Positions 8,051-16,618 of a stretch of 49,269 bases of DNA are shown here, piece after piece. The DNA comes from Actinomycetota bacterium. Its GTDB lineage: Bacteria; Actinomycetota; Nitriliruptoria; Nitriliruptorales; Nitriliruptoraceae. The notes under the pieces were generated by a model, which saw only the letters and a list, made by a program, of their open reading frames with translations, did not search any database and was not told the origin of the DNA. Location of the stretch: assembly GCA_019348135.1 (NCBI GenBank), contig JAHWJY010000007.1, positions 1 through 49,269 of the forward strand, in the 5' to 3' direction. The number at the start of each line of letters is the position of its first letter. Within the stretch, counting starts at the first letter, position 1. The position numbers and the translations under genes were made by a program.

Positions 8051-9400
8051 TCAGGTGCCGTCGGCCTCGACCTCGTCGGCGACGTCGGACTCGAGCCGAC
8101 GCGCGAGCGCCTCGAGTCGCTCGAGCCCGTCCCGCACGCGCTGCGCGCGGGCTCCGACCGTCGCGTCGTCCGTCTCGTCCACCCCCGCGAGCAGGCCCAG
8201 CTCGTCCGCGAGGGCCTGGAGGTCCGGCAGCGTCGAGCCGATCGTGGTCCGGAGGTCCTCGACGACGCCGGCGGCGACGGGCTCCGTGTGGTGGTCGACG
8301 ACGAGCACCCGGCCGATCACGGCGTCGCCCTCGCCGAGGATCACGTTCGAGAACCAGCGCATGGCGCGCCCGTCCGCCTGCACGAAGCGGCCCTCGCGGC
8401 GGCCGTGGAAGAGGTCGCGTTCGAGCTGCTCCCACTGGGTGCGCGCGTCGGCGCGGTCACCGAGCCCGAGCACCGACCGGTCGACGAGCTCGTGGAGGAG
8501 CATCCCGACGGGCGCCTGGACGAGCCCGAACAGGTCGAGGAAGCGCGGGTTCGCGTCCTGGATGGCACCGTCGGGCGACATCAACACCATCGCCTGGTCG
8601 ACGGCGTCGAAGACCTGGTGGCCGGCCTGCTGCGCGTCGCGCCGGCGCCGGCCGGTCATCGCCGCGGCCGACAGGGACGGGATGGCCGGCCGGTCCTCGA
8701 CCGCCGTGAGCCCGTCGAGGTTGCGCTCGACCGCGGCGATGACGTCGGGGTCGAACTGGGTCCCGCCGTGGCGGCCGAGCTCGGAGAGGGCGCGCTCAGC
8801 GGGGAGCGCGTCGCGGTAGGGCCGGTCGTGGACCATCGCGTCGAAGGCGTCGCACACGATGAACATGCGCGCGGCGAGCGGGATCTCGTCGGTCCGCAGG
8901 CCACGGGGGTAGCCGGAGCCGTCGACGTGCTCGTGGTGGGTCGCGATGATGTTGAGGGCGGGGCGCAGGAAGGACACCCCCTTCACGAAGCGGATGCCGT
9001 GCTCGACGTGGGAGCGCATGATCCGCTGCTCCTCGGGATCGAGGGGGCCCTCCTTCCGCAGCACGGCGTCGGGGATCGCGAGCTTGCCGATGTCGTGGAG
9101 GAGGAAGCCGTACACGAGCTGTGGATCGTCGACGAGGTCGGGGGCGAGGTCGCGGGCGAGGATCGCTCCGTAGTTCGCCACCCGGTAGACGTGGCCGCCG
9201 GTGACCTCGTCGCGGACGTCCACGGCGGCGGCCAGGGCGGCGACGGTCTCGAGGTGGGTGCGGGCGAGGTCGCGGGTGGCCTCGCGGCTGCGCTGCAGCG
9301 CGACCCGGAGGTCGCGCGCGTACTCGAGCACCTGGCGTTGCAGCGCCTCCGGGTCGGCCGACCCGGTCTGCCGCCCGGCCAGCACGTCGCGGTCAGACAC
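8051..9400 (-). CDS. HD-GYP phosphodiesterase with C-terminal PAS-like domain
   Basis: A 449-residue cytoplasmic protein. An N-terminal coiled region (about 15-55) precedes an HD-GYP domain: H70 in VTGGHVYR, HD at 102-103 in LLHDIGKLAIP, and HHEHVDGSGYP at 155-165, all the metal-binding and GYP residues present. HD-GYP domains hydrolyse cyclic di-GMP to pGpG or GMP. From about 260 to 370 a PAS-like segment follows (FDAVDQAMVLMSPDG, NPRFLDLFGL, VQADGRAMRWFSN), and the C-terminus is helical and acidic. The order HD-GYP then PAS is less common than the reverse. It overlaps the receiver gene upstream by 8 bases, which makes a receiver/HD-GYP pair split over two proteins, functionally like an RpfG-type regulator. 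Confidence 0.9.
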   Translation of the reverse strand: MSDRDVLAGRQTGSADPEALQRQVLEYARDLRVALQRSREATRDLARTHLETVAALAAAVDVRDEVTGGHVYRVANYGAILARDLAPDLVDDPQLVYGFLLHDIGKLAIPDAVLRKEGPLDPEEQRIMRSHVEHGIRFVKGVSFLRPALNIIATHHEHVDGSGYPRGLRTDEIPLAARMFIVCDAFDAMVHDRPYRDALPAERALSELGRHGGTQFDPDVIAAVERNLDGLTAVEDRPAIPSLSAAAMTGRRRRDAQQAGHQVFDAVDQAMVLMSPDGAIQDANPRFLDLFGLVQAPVGMLLHELVDRSVLGLGDRADARTQWEQLERDLFHGRREGRFVQADGRAMRWFSNVILGEGDAVIGRVLVVDHHTEPVAAGVVEDLRTTIGSTLPDLQALADELGLLAGVDETDDATVGARAQRVRDGLERLEALARRLESDVADEVEADGT

Positions 9401-9767
9401 GCAGGCTCTCCCACCGGTCCAGGAGGTCGAGGAGCTGGACGGGGCTGAAGGGCTTGAGCAGGAAGGCGTCGGCGCCGGCGTCGGCGAACCGGCGGCGGAC
9501 GTGGCGGTCGTCCGAGCCCGTCAGGGCCACGATGCAGGTGTGGCTGGACCACGTCTCCCGTCGCAGGACCTCGCAGACGTCCGCGCCGGCGAGCATGGGC
9601 AGGTCGTGGTCGAGGATGACCGCGTCGGGGTGGTGCTGACGGGCGAGGGCGATGGCCTCCATGCCGTCCCCGGCCTCGACCGGCGTCCAGTCGTCGGGCA
9701 GCGTCGCGACGATGAGTCGGCGGAGCGACTCGTCGTCCTCCACCACCAGCACCGTCATCGGCGTCAT
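9393..9767 (-). CDS. Single-domain response regulator (receiver)
   Basis: A 124-residue receiver. Acidic pocket E10-D12, phosphoacceptor D53 in VILDHDLPML, T83 in IVALTGSD and K105 in FLLKPFSP are all present. No output domain. Its 3' end overlaps the start of the HD-GYP gene by 8 bases, so it most likely controls that phosphodiesterase. Start ATG 9767 was chosen as MTPMTVLVVEDD; a second in-frame ATG three codons later is possible. The 142-base gap to the divergent dehydrogenase gene should hold both promoters. Confidence 0.9.
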   Translation of the reverse strand: MTPMTVLVVEDDESLRRLIVATLPDDWTPVEAGDGMEAIALARQHHPDAVILDHDLPMLAGADVCEVLRRETWSSHTCIVALTGSDDRHVRRRFADAGADAFLLKPFSPVQLLDLLDRWESLRV

Positions 9768-9909
9768 GTCCACCCCTGATCGGGTCGCAGCGTAGTGTGC
9801 AGCTCTACCACGGAGAGCGACCCTCGGACGCCAAGCGTTACGGCCGGTGGACCGTCCGTCCGTCGGTAGGCTCGCCGGTCCGCTCGTCCCCACGTCACCG
9901 GAGGGATCC

Positions 9910-10674
9910 GTGCAGATCCAGGGCAGGACCGCGCTCATCACCGGAGGAGCCTCGGGCCTCGGCAACGCCACGGCCCGCGCCCTGCACGACGCCGGCGCGA
10001 ACGTCGTGCTCGTCGACCTGCCGTCGTCCGCCGGCGAGGATCGCGCGGCCGAGCTCGGCGACGGTGCGGCGTTCGCTCCCGCCGACGTCACCGACACGCC
10101 CCGGGTGGAGGACGCGATCGCCCTGGCGACCGAGCGCTTCGGGAGCCTCGACATCGCGGTCAACTGCGCCGGCGTCGTCCCTGCCGAGAAGACCGTCGGC
10201 CGGTCCGGTCCCCACGACCTCGACGTGTTCACGCGGGCCGTGCAGGTGAACCTCGTCGGGACGTTCAACGTCATCCGCCTCGCGGCGGCCGCGATGGCCG
10301 CGCAGGAGCCACGCGACGACGAGCGCGGGGTCATCGTCAACACCGCCTCGATCGCCGCGTTCGAGGGGCAGGTGGGCCAGGCCGCCTACGCAGCATCGAA
10401 GGCGGGGATCGTCGGGCTGACCCTTCCCGTCGCGCGGGACCTCGCGCGCGAGCTCATCCGGGTCGTCACGATCGCCCCCGGCACGTTCGACACGCCGATG
10501 CTCGCCGGCCTGCCCCAGGAGGCGCGCGACGCGCTCGCGGCCGACATCCCGCACCCCCATCGGCTCGGCCAGCCGCAGGAGTTCGGGCTGCTCGTGCGGC
10601 AGATCGTCGAGAACCCCTACCTCAACGGCGAGGTCATCCGACTGGACGGCGCGCTGCGGATGAAGGCCCGCTGA
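9910..10674 (+). CDS. Short-chain dehydrogenase, 3-hydroxyacyl-CoA dehydrogenase type 2-like
   Basis: A 254-residue NAD-dependent SDR. GTG 9910 is preceded by GGAGGG. The dinucleotide motif is TGGASGLG (11-18), then NCAG (85-88), Ser147 in [10 protein letters not shown], and the catalytic pair Y160-x3-K164 in [10 protein letters not shown]. The C-terminal part ([43 protein letters not shown]) matches the 17-beta-HSD10 / 3-hydroxyacyl-CoA dehydrogenase II subfamily closely. It would oxidise 3-hydroxyacyl-CoA in beta-oxidation, or a related alcohol. It is followed after 13 bases by the adenylate cyclase gene on the same strand. Confidence 0.9.
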   Translation: MQIQGRTALITGGASGLGNATARALHDAGANVVLVDLPSSAGEDRAAELGDGAAFAPADVTDTPRVEDAIALATERFGSLDIAVNCAGVVPAEKTVGRSGPHDLDVFTRAVQVNLVGTFNVIRLAAAAMAAQEPRDDERGVIVNTASIAAFEGQVGQAAYAASKAGIVGLTLPVARDLARELIRVVTIAPGTFDTPMLAGLPQEARDALAADIPHPHRLGQPQEFGLLVRQIVENPYLNGEVIRLDGALRMKAR

Positions 10675-10687
10675 CCGGAGGCGACCA

Positions 10688-11884
10688 GTGTCCGAACGCG
10701 AGGACGGCGCGCTCAGCGCCGCGGGCGAGGCCGACCTGCCGGCGCGGCCGACGTCCGCCGGCGAGCTCACCGGCCAGCTGCCGGCGTTCGTCCGGGACGC
10801 CGTCGGTCTGCCCGTGCCCGTGCTCGACGAGGACGACATCGAGACCGTCCGGGCGCTCCAGGAGCTCGGCGTCGAGGAGCACGACGCACGCCGGGCGGTC
10901 CTCGAGCGGCGCGTGCCGCTCGTCCTCGCCCAGCAGGTCGTCGGCGACACGGGCCGCTACACGCTCGAGGAGGTCGCCGAGCGCAGCGGGCTCGACGTCC
11001 CGGTGCTCCGGCGGATCCGGTCGTCGGCCGGTCTGCCGACGGCGGAGCGGCTGTCCGACAACGACGTCCGCTGGGCCGAGCTGGTCTCGGGACTGCTCGA
11101 CGTGCTGCCGCTCGACGTCGTGGTCCGTTCGGCGCGGGCGCGCGGCGCGGCGCTCGCCACGATCGCCCGCTCCGACGTGAGCATGATCCGGGACGAGCTG
11201 ATGCTGCCGATGCGCCAGGCCGGCGCGGACGACCTCACGGTCTCGGTCGCCCTGGCCGAGATGGCGCGGTCGCTGGAGCCCGTCTCGCGCGAGCTCCTCG
11301 AGGCGGACTACCGCCTCCACCTCCAGGCGCAGCTCGGCTCCGAGCTGGTCGCCGTGGCCGCCCGGACCAACGCCCAGGAGGTGGAGCTGTCCGTCGGGTT
11401 CGTGGACGTGGTGGGCTACACCGCGCTGTCGGCCCGCATCGACCCGGCCGGGCTCGACCAGGTCCTCGACCGGTTCGAGCAGCGCATCATCGAGGTGATC
11501 TCCGAGCGCAGCGACGTCCACGTCGTGAAGTACCTCGGGGACGCGGTCATGCTCGTGGCGCCGGACCCGATCCCGCTCGCCGACGCGATGCTCGACCTCA
11601 CGGCCGAGATCGAGTTCCTCGCCGACTCACCGCTGCGGGGTGGGCTCGCGCACGGCGACGTGCTCGTGCGCGAGGGCGACTACTTCGGTCCGCCGGTCAA
11701 CCTCGCCGCTCGGCTGACGGACATCGCCCGGCCCTGGCGCGTGCTGGCCGCCGACGAGCTGCACGAGGCGCTCACCACGGTCTTCGACACCCGCCGCATC
11801 CTCCCCACCCGGATCCGCGGGGTCGGCCTGCGCCGGCCGGTCGCCGTCCGCGGACGTCGCGACGAGGACGACGAGGAGGAGTGA
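10688..11884 (+). CDS. Class III adenylate cyclase with N-terminal regulatory domain
   Basis: A 398-residue soluble cyclase; GTG 10688 follows GGAGGCGACCA. The N-terminal 220 residues are helical and resemble the autoinhibitory, pH-responsive region of mycobacterial Rv1264 (LLDVLPLDVVVRSAR, MIRDELMLPMRQ). The catalytic domain (about 232-390) has metal-binding D240 (GFVDVVGYT) and D285 (KYLGDAVM), the substrate-contacting K281, and transition-state residues N338 and R342 in GPPVNLAARL. It converts ATP to cAMP as a homodimer. The C-terminus is a short acidic tail (DEDDEEE). It lies 13 bases after the dehydrogenase gene, so the two are probably in one operon. Confidence 0.92.
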   Translation: MSEREDGALSAAGEADLPARPTSAGELTGQLPAFVRDAVGLPVPVLDEDDIETVRALQELGVEEHDARRAVLERRVPLVLAQQVVGDTGRYTLEEVAERSGLDVPVLRRIRSSAGLPTAERLSDNDVRWAELVSGLLDVLPLDVVVRSARARGAALATIARSDVSMIRDELMLPMRQAGADDLTVSVALAEMARSLEPVSRELLEADYRLHLQAQLGSELVAVAARTNAQEVELSVGFVDVVGYTALSARIDPAGLDQVLDRFEQRIIEVISERSDVHVVKYLGDAVMLVAPDPIPLADAMLDLTAEIEFLADSPLRGGLAHGDVLVREGDYFGPPVNLAARLTDIARPWRVLAADELHEALTTVFDTRRILPTRIRGVGLRRPVAVRGRRDEDDEEE

Positions 11885-11932
11885 TCGCCGGCCGGCGCCG
11901 CTCAGGCGGCGCCGGCACGGGGTCGGGGTCGA

Positions 11933-12202
11933 CTACTGCCCCGACGGGTCACAGGCGCTGTAGCCCTGGTGCTGCGCGCCCGGGCTGTGCCCGGTCCCCT
12001 CGTCGGCGGCCTGGTCCTGCGAGGAGCCGAGGCTGCCTTCCTCTGCGTTCGGCCGGATGTGGTGCTGGGCGTACTCCTCCCCGCTGGACGAACCGTCCCC
12101 GTCCGCGTCGTCGCACGGCGGAGCGCTGTGCGCGAGCGCCGGCGCCGCGGCGCCGAGCGCGAGCACCGCCGACGTGATGGATGCCGTGAGCAGCTTCTTC
12201 AT
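11933..12202 (-). CDS. Small secreted acidic protein, function unknown
   Basis: An 89-residue product with a clear Sec signal peptide (MKKLLTASITSAVLALGAAA, cleavage after PALA). The mature part of about 65 residues begins HSAPPCDD and is rich in Asp, Glu, Ser, Gly and His, with two cysteines near its ends (HSAPPCDD and YSACDPSGQ) that could form a disulphide. A DADGDGSSSGEEY stretch looks like a calcium- or metal-binding loop but is not a complete EF hand. Start ATG 12202 follows GGAGGGGAAC. No family recognised. Confidence 0.75.
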   Translation of the reverse strand: MKKLLTASITSAVLALGAAAPALAHSAPPCDDADGDGSSSGEEYAQHHIRPNAEEGSLGSSQDQAADEGTGHSPGAQHQGYSACDPSGQ

Positions 12203-12362
12203 GTTCCCCTCCGTTCTCGAGCGCCCCGCGGGGACCGCGGTGCGCGTCTCTCCCTCGAGCGGGCGCAGGCGAACGCCCGCCCTCGACCTCTGGTACGGAC
12301 CGTAGGCAACAGAGGTTCATCCGTGTCCCGGGAGACCCATCGATGGGACCGACCGGGTTCCG

Positions 12363-12896
12363 CTACTCGTCGGGCGTGCCTCGCGTGGCTGACAGGGGAC
12401 GGGCGTACCGGAGCTCGAAGAGGGTCACGTCACCACGTCGCTCGGATCTGGCCCCGCCATCGGCTGACCACCCCCGGTCCTCGTAGAACGTCCTCGTCCG
12501 GTGGTTGCTCTCCAGGACCCAGAGGGTCGCACGGCGATGGCCGGCTGCCGCGAGGAGGTCGAGGCCGGCGCTGAGGAGACGCGAGCCCGCCCCGCGACCC
12601 CAGTGCGCGGGGTCGACGTAGATGGCGTGGACCTCACCGGTCCGGGACGGCGCATCCTCGTCGCGACATCCGCCTACCGCGACGAACCCGGTGATGCCGG
12701 CCGCATCCTGCTCGTCCACGAGTACGGCGACGGCTGGATCGCCGATCAGACAACGCCATGACTCGGTCCTGGTCTGGACGTCCAGAGCGTCGAGCAACGC
12801 ATCGGGGAGCTGGCCGCGGTAGGCCGTCCGCCAACCGCGAGTGTGGACCTCGGCGATGCTGGCTGCATCACCTGGACCGGCCTCGCGTACGGCCAT
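12363..12896 (-). CDS. GNAT family N-acetyltransferase
   Basis: A 177-residue GNAT protein; start ATG 12896 gives the usual short beta-strand MAVREAGPGDAASIAEVH at the N-terminus. The TRGWRTAYRGQLP segment is typical of the subfamily. Motif A, which binds acetyl-CoA, is visible as AIYVDPAHWGRGAGSRLL (Q/RxxGxG/A), and motif B as LWVLESNHRTRTFYEDRGW. The acyl acceptor cannot be predicted. A possible -10 (TACGAT) is found 30-35 bases upstream. A 40-bp degenerate copy of its N-terminal coding region sits 450 bases upstream at 13264-13301. Confidence 0.88.
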   Translation of the reverse strand: MAVREAGPGDAASIAEVHTRGWRTAYRGQLPDALLDALDVQTRTESWRCLIGDPAVAVLVDEQDAAGITGFVAVGGCRDEDAPSRTGEVHAIYVDPAHWGRGAGSRLLSAGLDLLAAAGHRRATLWVLESNHRTRTFYEDRGWSADGGARSERRGDVTLFELRYARPLSATRGTPDE

Positions 12897-13301
12897 CCCC
12901 GCGCCCCCGGTCGTCTCGGCCGGCCCGATCGTAGGCCGGCCCCGCCTCGCAGCGACGTCACGGAAGTGGCTCGTCGGCGCTCCGGCCGTCGCGCGGGCTC
13001 GGCGACAGGATGGGGTCGCAGCCCCGGGATCCGGTCGGCGGTCTCCGGTGTGCCTTCCGCAACGGCGCGTTCGGCGGACACGTTCCGGTTGCGGGTGCAC
13101 CGGCGCCACGGCAGAGTCACCCGTGGAGCAGCAGCTGGACCTGGTGCCGATGCAGGACTGCAAGACGCTCCCAGGTCACGATGGGATCGACCGCGGTGGC
13201 GGGGACTGGGCCGGGCCCGCTCCGTCCAACAGTCACATGCACTGAAGCAGCCTGGGTGTGGACGCCGCGGGAGGCCGTCTGCCAGCCGCGGGTGGACCTC
13301 G
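12897..13301. other. 405-base gap without an intact gene
   Basis: No open frame here has a family match or good ribosome binding site. It holds two copies of GGCCGGCC eight bases apart (12918-12941) flanking TACGAT on the minus strand, probably part of the acetyltransferase promoter, and at its right end a short degenerate copy of the acetyltransferase gene. Confidence 0.6.
13264..13301 (-). pseudogene. Fragment resembling the GNAT gene N-terminus
   Basis: About 38 bases match 12813-12852 of the neighbouring acetyltransferase at roughly 35 of 40 aligned positions with a 2-base gap. In the minus frame it reads TRGWQTASRG against TRGWRTAYRG. The match ends at the stop codon of the VOC gene (13302). 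It looks like the remnant of a second GNAT gene or a partial duplication; no other part of that gene is seen nearby. Confidence 0.5.
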
Positions 13302-13655
13302 TCAGCTGCCCGTGATCTCGTAGACGTTGCCATCCGGACCGTGGAAGTGGCTCCAGCGGCCGCCGGGCGTGCCGTGGATCGGTCCGATGAACTCGACGCC
13401 GGCCGCCTCGAGTTCGATGCGCGCCTGGTCGAGATCGTTGACCTGGAAGCCGATCACCGGTCCAGTGGTGAAGAAGGTGTGGTCGGGGTCGCCGGCACCG
13501 AAGACCTCCACCTGGTCGCCGTTCGGCAACTGGAACCAGGCGAACGAATCGGTGAGCTCCCTGACCTCGAGCGACATCACGTCCCGGAACAACGCCACCG
13601 TCGCCGCGTAGTGCTCGGTGCGGGTACCCAGCCATGTCAGTCCGGTAACGACCAT
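13302..13655 (-). CDS. VOC superfamily (glyoxalase/bleomycin resistance-like) protein
   Basis: A 117-residue single VOC module: beta-alpha-beta-beta-beta halves are visible as LTWLGTRTEHYAATVALFRD, then FAWFQLPNGDQVEVFG, then GFQVNDLDQARIELEAAGVE and WSHFHGPDGNVYEITGS. Candidate metal-binding residues are the His/Glu pairs in HYAATV, VEVFG, SHFHGP and VYEI. Members are metal-dependent dioxygenases, lyases or resistance proteins; the substrate cannot be read from sequence. It is on the same strand as the CrtA-like and unknown genes but separated by about 117 bases. Confidence 0.85.
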   Translation of the reverse strand: MVVTGLTWLGTRTEHYAATVALFRDVMSLEVRELTDSFAWFQLPNGDQVEVFGAGDPDHTFFTTGPVIGFQVNDLDQARIELEAAGVEFIGPIHGTPGGRWSHFHGPDGNVYEITGS

Positions 13656-13772
13656 GGCGCAGGATAGACCGGCGGGGACGCTCGGGGGCTGGCGTCGTCA
13701 GGTACCCCCATGGCTCTGCGGCACATCGCAACCCCGTCTCCAGGCGCGACTCCGGATCCGTTCAGCAGGGCG

Positions 13773-14486
13773 TCAGCGCCCGCCCGGCGCCGCGGCGGGG
13801 ACGATGCTCGTTCTGCCCTGCCACGTCCCGTGTTCCTCGAGGCACCGGAACCGCAAGGTCGTGAACTCGATGTGGAAGTCCTTGCGCTCGCGCTCGCGCA
13901 TCGCCGCGGCATGCCGCACATCGCCTGGAGCGGTCGACCTCCCTCGGACCATGTCCGTCATCGCCTGGGCCGTTCGCCAGACCGTGAAGGTCGAGACCGT
14001 TCGTGGCGGCGCAGCGGCAGCCACGGCCAGCGTCTGGCCGGGGTCGTCGCGGACCTGCGCCTCCACCGGTCGCCCCCAACGGATGAACCGTGGGATCTGC
14101 GGCAGCTCGAGTCGAGCGAGCGTCACCGCGACGACCGGTTCCTCCGGGTCGTGCGCGGATCCGACCGTGGTCAGGCCATCGAGCGCCGCGACCGAACCCC
14201 AACGTCGCAGGAACTCGAGGCGTACGTGCCAGCCCGACGACCACTGGCGACCGTTCGGGTCGTCAGCCAGGTAGGCATCGAGGTGATCCATCGAGTCCCA
14301 TGCGGCGAACAGCGCCACGTGGCCCAGCTGGACGCGTCGCGGGGACAGCATCGGTGCGCCGAGCTCCATCAGCCACAGGTACTCGGCGTGGTGGAGCCCG
14401 GGTGGCTTCGCGCCGACGCGGCGCTGCGCGAGCAGTCGCACGCCGCGGGCAGGGGGCGTCTCGAGGAGGTGGAAGCTGAACGGCAT
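13773..14486 (-). CDS. Spheroidene monooxygenase (CrtA)-like protein
   Basis: A 237-residue protein. Features seen: an N-terminal PFSFHLLETPP, central PMLSPRRVQLGHVALFAAWD, and the C-terminal FTVWRTAQAMTDMVRG and FTTLRFRCLEEHGTWQG. These resemble the actinobacterial proteins related to CrtA, a haem-dependent ferredoxin-like-fold oxygenase that introduces the keto group of spheroidenone in phototrophs. No other carotenoid gene is present in the window, so a carotenoid substrate is not supported. The CrtA-like assignment rests on pattern memory. It starts 24 bases after the stop of the next upstream gene and is probably co-transcribed with it. Confidence 0.6.
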   Translation of the reverse strand: MPFSFHLLETPPARGVRLLAQRRVGAKPPGLHHAEYLWLMELGAPMLSPRRVQLGHVALFAAWDSMDHLDAYLADDPNGRQWSSGWHVRLEFLRRWGSVAALDGLTTVGSAHDPEEPVVAVTLARLELPQIPRFIRWGRPVEAQVRDDPGQTLAVAAAAPPRTVSTFTVWRTAQAMTDMVRGRSTAPGDVRHAAAMRERERKDFHIEFTTLRFRCLEEHGTWQGRTSIVPAAAPGGR

Positions 14487-14510
14487 CTCTCGAGACTACG
14501 GGCGACGACG

Positions 14511-15383
14511 TCAGGACCGTGGCGGTCGCTGCAGCCGGTAGTGCAGCCGCAGCATCTCGTGCTCGCCGAGCGCCAGGCGATGGTCGCACCGCAGGACCCC
14601 GTCGGCGTCGGTGGACAGCTCGAAACGCTCGGGCAGGGGGACCCGCCGTGCCCAGCCCTGGGAACCCGCGCCGGGGCGCACGACGAGGTACGCCCCGTCG
14701 TCTCCGAACCCGCCGGCGGGGGAGCTCAGCACGAGGCCTCCGTCGCGGGTGGCATCGGGGCGCAGGAACACGGTCAGACTCCCGTTGGGCAGGGGGAAGA
14801 CGACACGGACGGAGGGTCTGCGGGCCGAGGCGGTCATCGCGATCCCGTAGAAGCCACCGAAGATGGTCGTCCCGGTCGAACGCACCGTGCGCTGCCATGC
14901 CGTCCCCAGATGGCGACCGTCCGGGCCGACCAGGCCCGTGACACGGCTGCGCATCCCGTAGGCGACATCGAGCGGATCCGTCGGGAGGCTCAGCTGACGG
15001 AGTCGATGGGCGAACAGCGCGTTGATCAGCCGTCCCCCCGGCTCCGCCCACCTCGACCACCTCGACCACACGTCCACCGACCAGACCGAGGTGTTCTCAT
15101 AGAAGTCCACGATGGCCGGGGACACCGCATCGACATCGAAGCCGTCCCCCGCCAGCGCGGCGAAGTCCGGCAGGAGGCCCTGCGGATCGCCTCGCTCCAC
15201 CGCGGCGCCCCGGCGGCTGGCGTACTGATCGATCCAGTCCTCGCCGATCCCGTCCGGGGAGCCGATCGGGCCGTCGAGCCAACGATGGGCAGCCGTGAAC
15301 TCCACAGGCCGGCCCGTGCGGATCACCCATCGCTGGGTGAACCGGTCGATCAGCGCACCATCGAGGGTCACCTCTGCCCGCAC
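14511..15383 (-). CDS. Uncharacterised protein
   Basis: A 290-residue soluble protein starting at ATG 15383. There is no signal peptide or membrane segment. Distinctive pieces are TSVWSVDVWSRWSRWAEPGG, FAHRLRQLSLP, PLDVAYGMRSRV, GFYGIAMTASA and RVVFPLPNGSLTVFLRP. The alternation suggests a mainly beta structure. I know similar uncharacterised actinobacterial proteins but no function. It is followed closely by the CrtA-like gene and preceded by the protease gene about 65 bases away, all on the minus strand. Confidence 0.7.
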   Translation of the reverse strand: MRAEVTLDGALIDRFTQRWVIRTGRPVEFTAAHRWLDGPIGSPDGIGEDWIDQYASRRGAAVERGDPQGLLPDFAALAGDGFDVDAVSPAIVDFYENTSVWSVDVWSRWSRWAEPGGRLINALFAHRLRQLSLPTDPLDVAYGMRSRVTGLVGPDGRHLGTAWQRTVRSTGTTIFGGFYGIAMTASARRPSVRVVFPLPNGSLTVFLRPDATRDGGLVLSSPAGGFGDDGAYLVVRPGAGSQGWARRVPLPERFELSTDADGVLRCDHRLALGEHEMLRLHYRLQRPPRS

Positions 15384-15447
15384 GGCAACCCCTTCGACAG
15401 GAGTTCCTCGTCGATGCTCGTGCCCCGAGGAAGGAACGCCACGCCCT

Positions 15448-16410
15448 TCAGAGCGGCGAGCCGTTCCCGACCGCCGGGGTCTTGATCTTGCTGACCGGGG
15501 TGCCGGCGATGTACTGGACGTTGGGTCCCACCACCACGAGGTGGGTGAGGATCGCCAGCGCCTCGCCGAGCGGGCACTCGGGCGTCGCGGCCGCCATCAC
15601 CGGCGAGCCGGAGTCGCCGGGGGTCGCCGCCCCCGACCAGTAGACGGCGCTGTCGCTGAAGCCGCCCTCGAGGAACGGGTCGCGGTGGTTGGCGTGGGTG
15701 CTCACACCCGCGCGCGGCGTCCCGCCGCTGCCGACCACCACGCCGTGTCCGAAGTGCTTCACGGCGACCGGGTCGGTGATCGTGGCGACAACGCTGGAAT
15801 CGCCACAGCCCGCTGCCGGCCCGGGACCGCCGATCACGGCAGTATCGGCATCGACGTACCCCTGGAACTGGGGGTCGATCTTGACGCTGCCGTGGTCGTT
15901 GCCGACCCCTCCGGCGTGGCCGTTGCCGGTCCCGATGGCGAAGATGAGCGACGGCGCGGTGAACACGATCACCTCCGAGCGACCGTCGAAGCAGTGGCCC
16001 GCCGTGGTGATCGAGTACGAACCCGGGCTGCCGGTCACGAACGCCATCGTGCACCACGCCGGCGACACCATCCATGTCCCGGGGCGGATGAACAGGAACT
16101 GGCTCGCAGCGGCCGCCGAGACGAACTCACCGGTCTCGATGTCGACGCCCATGCCGCGTTCGGCCGCCGAGGATGCGCGCTGGCGCAGCTCGGGGGTGAG
16201 CCAGTCGGGCGAGTCCGCGCGCAGCGGGATCGCGACCGCTCCGTCGGCCAGCAGCTCGCTGCCCTCCGGGTGACCCGCGGGGAGGTCGGCATCCGGAGCG
16301 GTCGGGGCCATGGCCGTGAGCGTCAGCGCCGCGAGGCCGGCCACGGCTGCGACGCATGTCCTCCAGCGTCGCAGCGGTCGCTCCTCGATCAGCCGTCCGT
16401 GTGGTCCCAC
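15448..16410 (-). CDS. Secreted trypsin-like (S1) serine protease
   Basis: A 320-residue protein. GTG 16410 is chosen because GGAGGA lies 6 bases upstream. The N-terminus has basic residues followed by a hydrophobic segment (about 17-38) that should export it. The catalytic triad is visible: H139 in TTAGHC, D189 in DADTAV and S267 in TPGDSGSP. Extra cysteines (C120 and C140) fit the loop disulphide near the catalytic His. A 60-residue propeptide-like region with TPELRQRASSAAERG precedes the protease domain. It resembles streptogrisin/chymotrypsin-like actinobacterial enzymes. Target unknown. Confidence 0.9.
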   Translation of the reverse strand: MGPHGRLIEERPLRRWRTCVAAVAGLAALTLTAMAPTAPDADLPAGHPEGSELLADGAVAIPLRADSPDWLTPELRQRASSAAERGMGVDIETGEFVSAAAASQFLFIRPGTWMVSPAWCTMAFVTGSPGSYSITTAGHCFDGRSEVIVFTAPSLIFAIGTGNGHAGGVGNDHGSVKIDPQFQGYVDADTAVIGGPGPAAGCGDSSVVATITDPVAVKHFGHGVVVGSGGTPRAGVSTHANHRDPFLEGGFSDSAVYWSGAATPGDSGSPVMAAATPECPLGEALAILTHLVVVGPNVQYIAGTPVSKIKTPAVGNGSPL

Positions 16411-16618
16411 CGTCGTTCCTCCGGGTCTGCGCAGCGCTTCTGTCCGACGACTGCTTCGCCGCCGCCGGCGCGTGTCCCTGCATGCCGCCCCCGACCGCGC
16501 GACCACCGTCGGGCAGGAAGCCGCAGGACGCGGGTTCCCGTCACGCGCAGATCCCTCCCCGGCAGGCGTTCCGCGGTGAGCTGCCGACACCCGGGCGCGG
16601 CGTCCCGTCACACGGCGC

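Noticed and set aside
12918-12941. Two GGCCGGCC blocks as a terminator
   Set aside because: No T tail and it surrounds a -10-like TACGAT for the acetyltransferase; more likely chance GC-rich palindromes in a promoter.
12897-13163. N-terminal extension of the acetyltransferase to 13163
   Set aside because: The added 89 residues are Arg/Pro/Ala-rich with no conservation, and the GNAT fold begins exactly at MAVREAGPGD.
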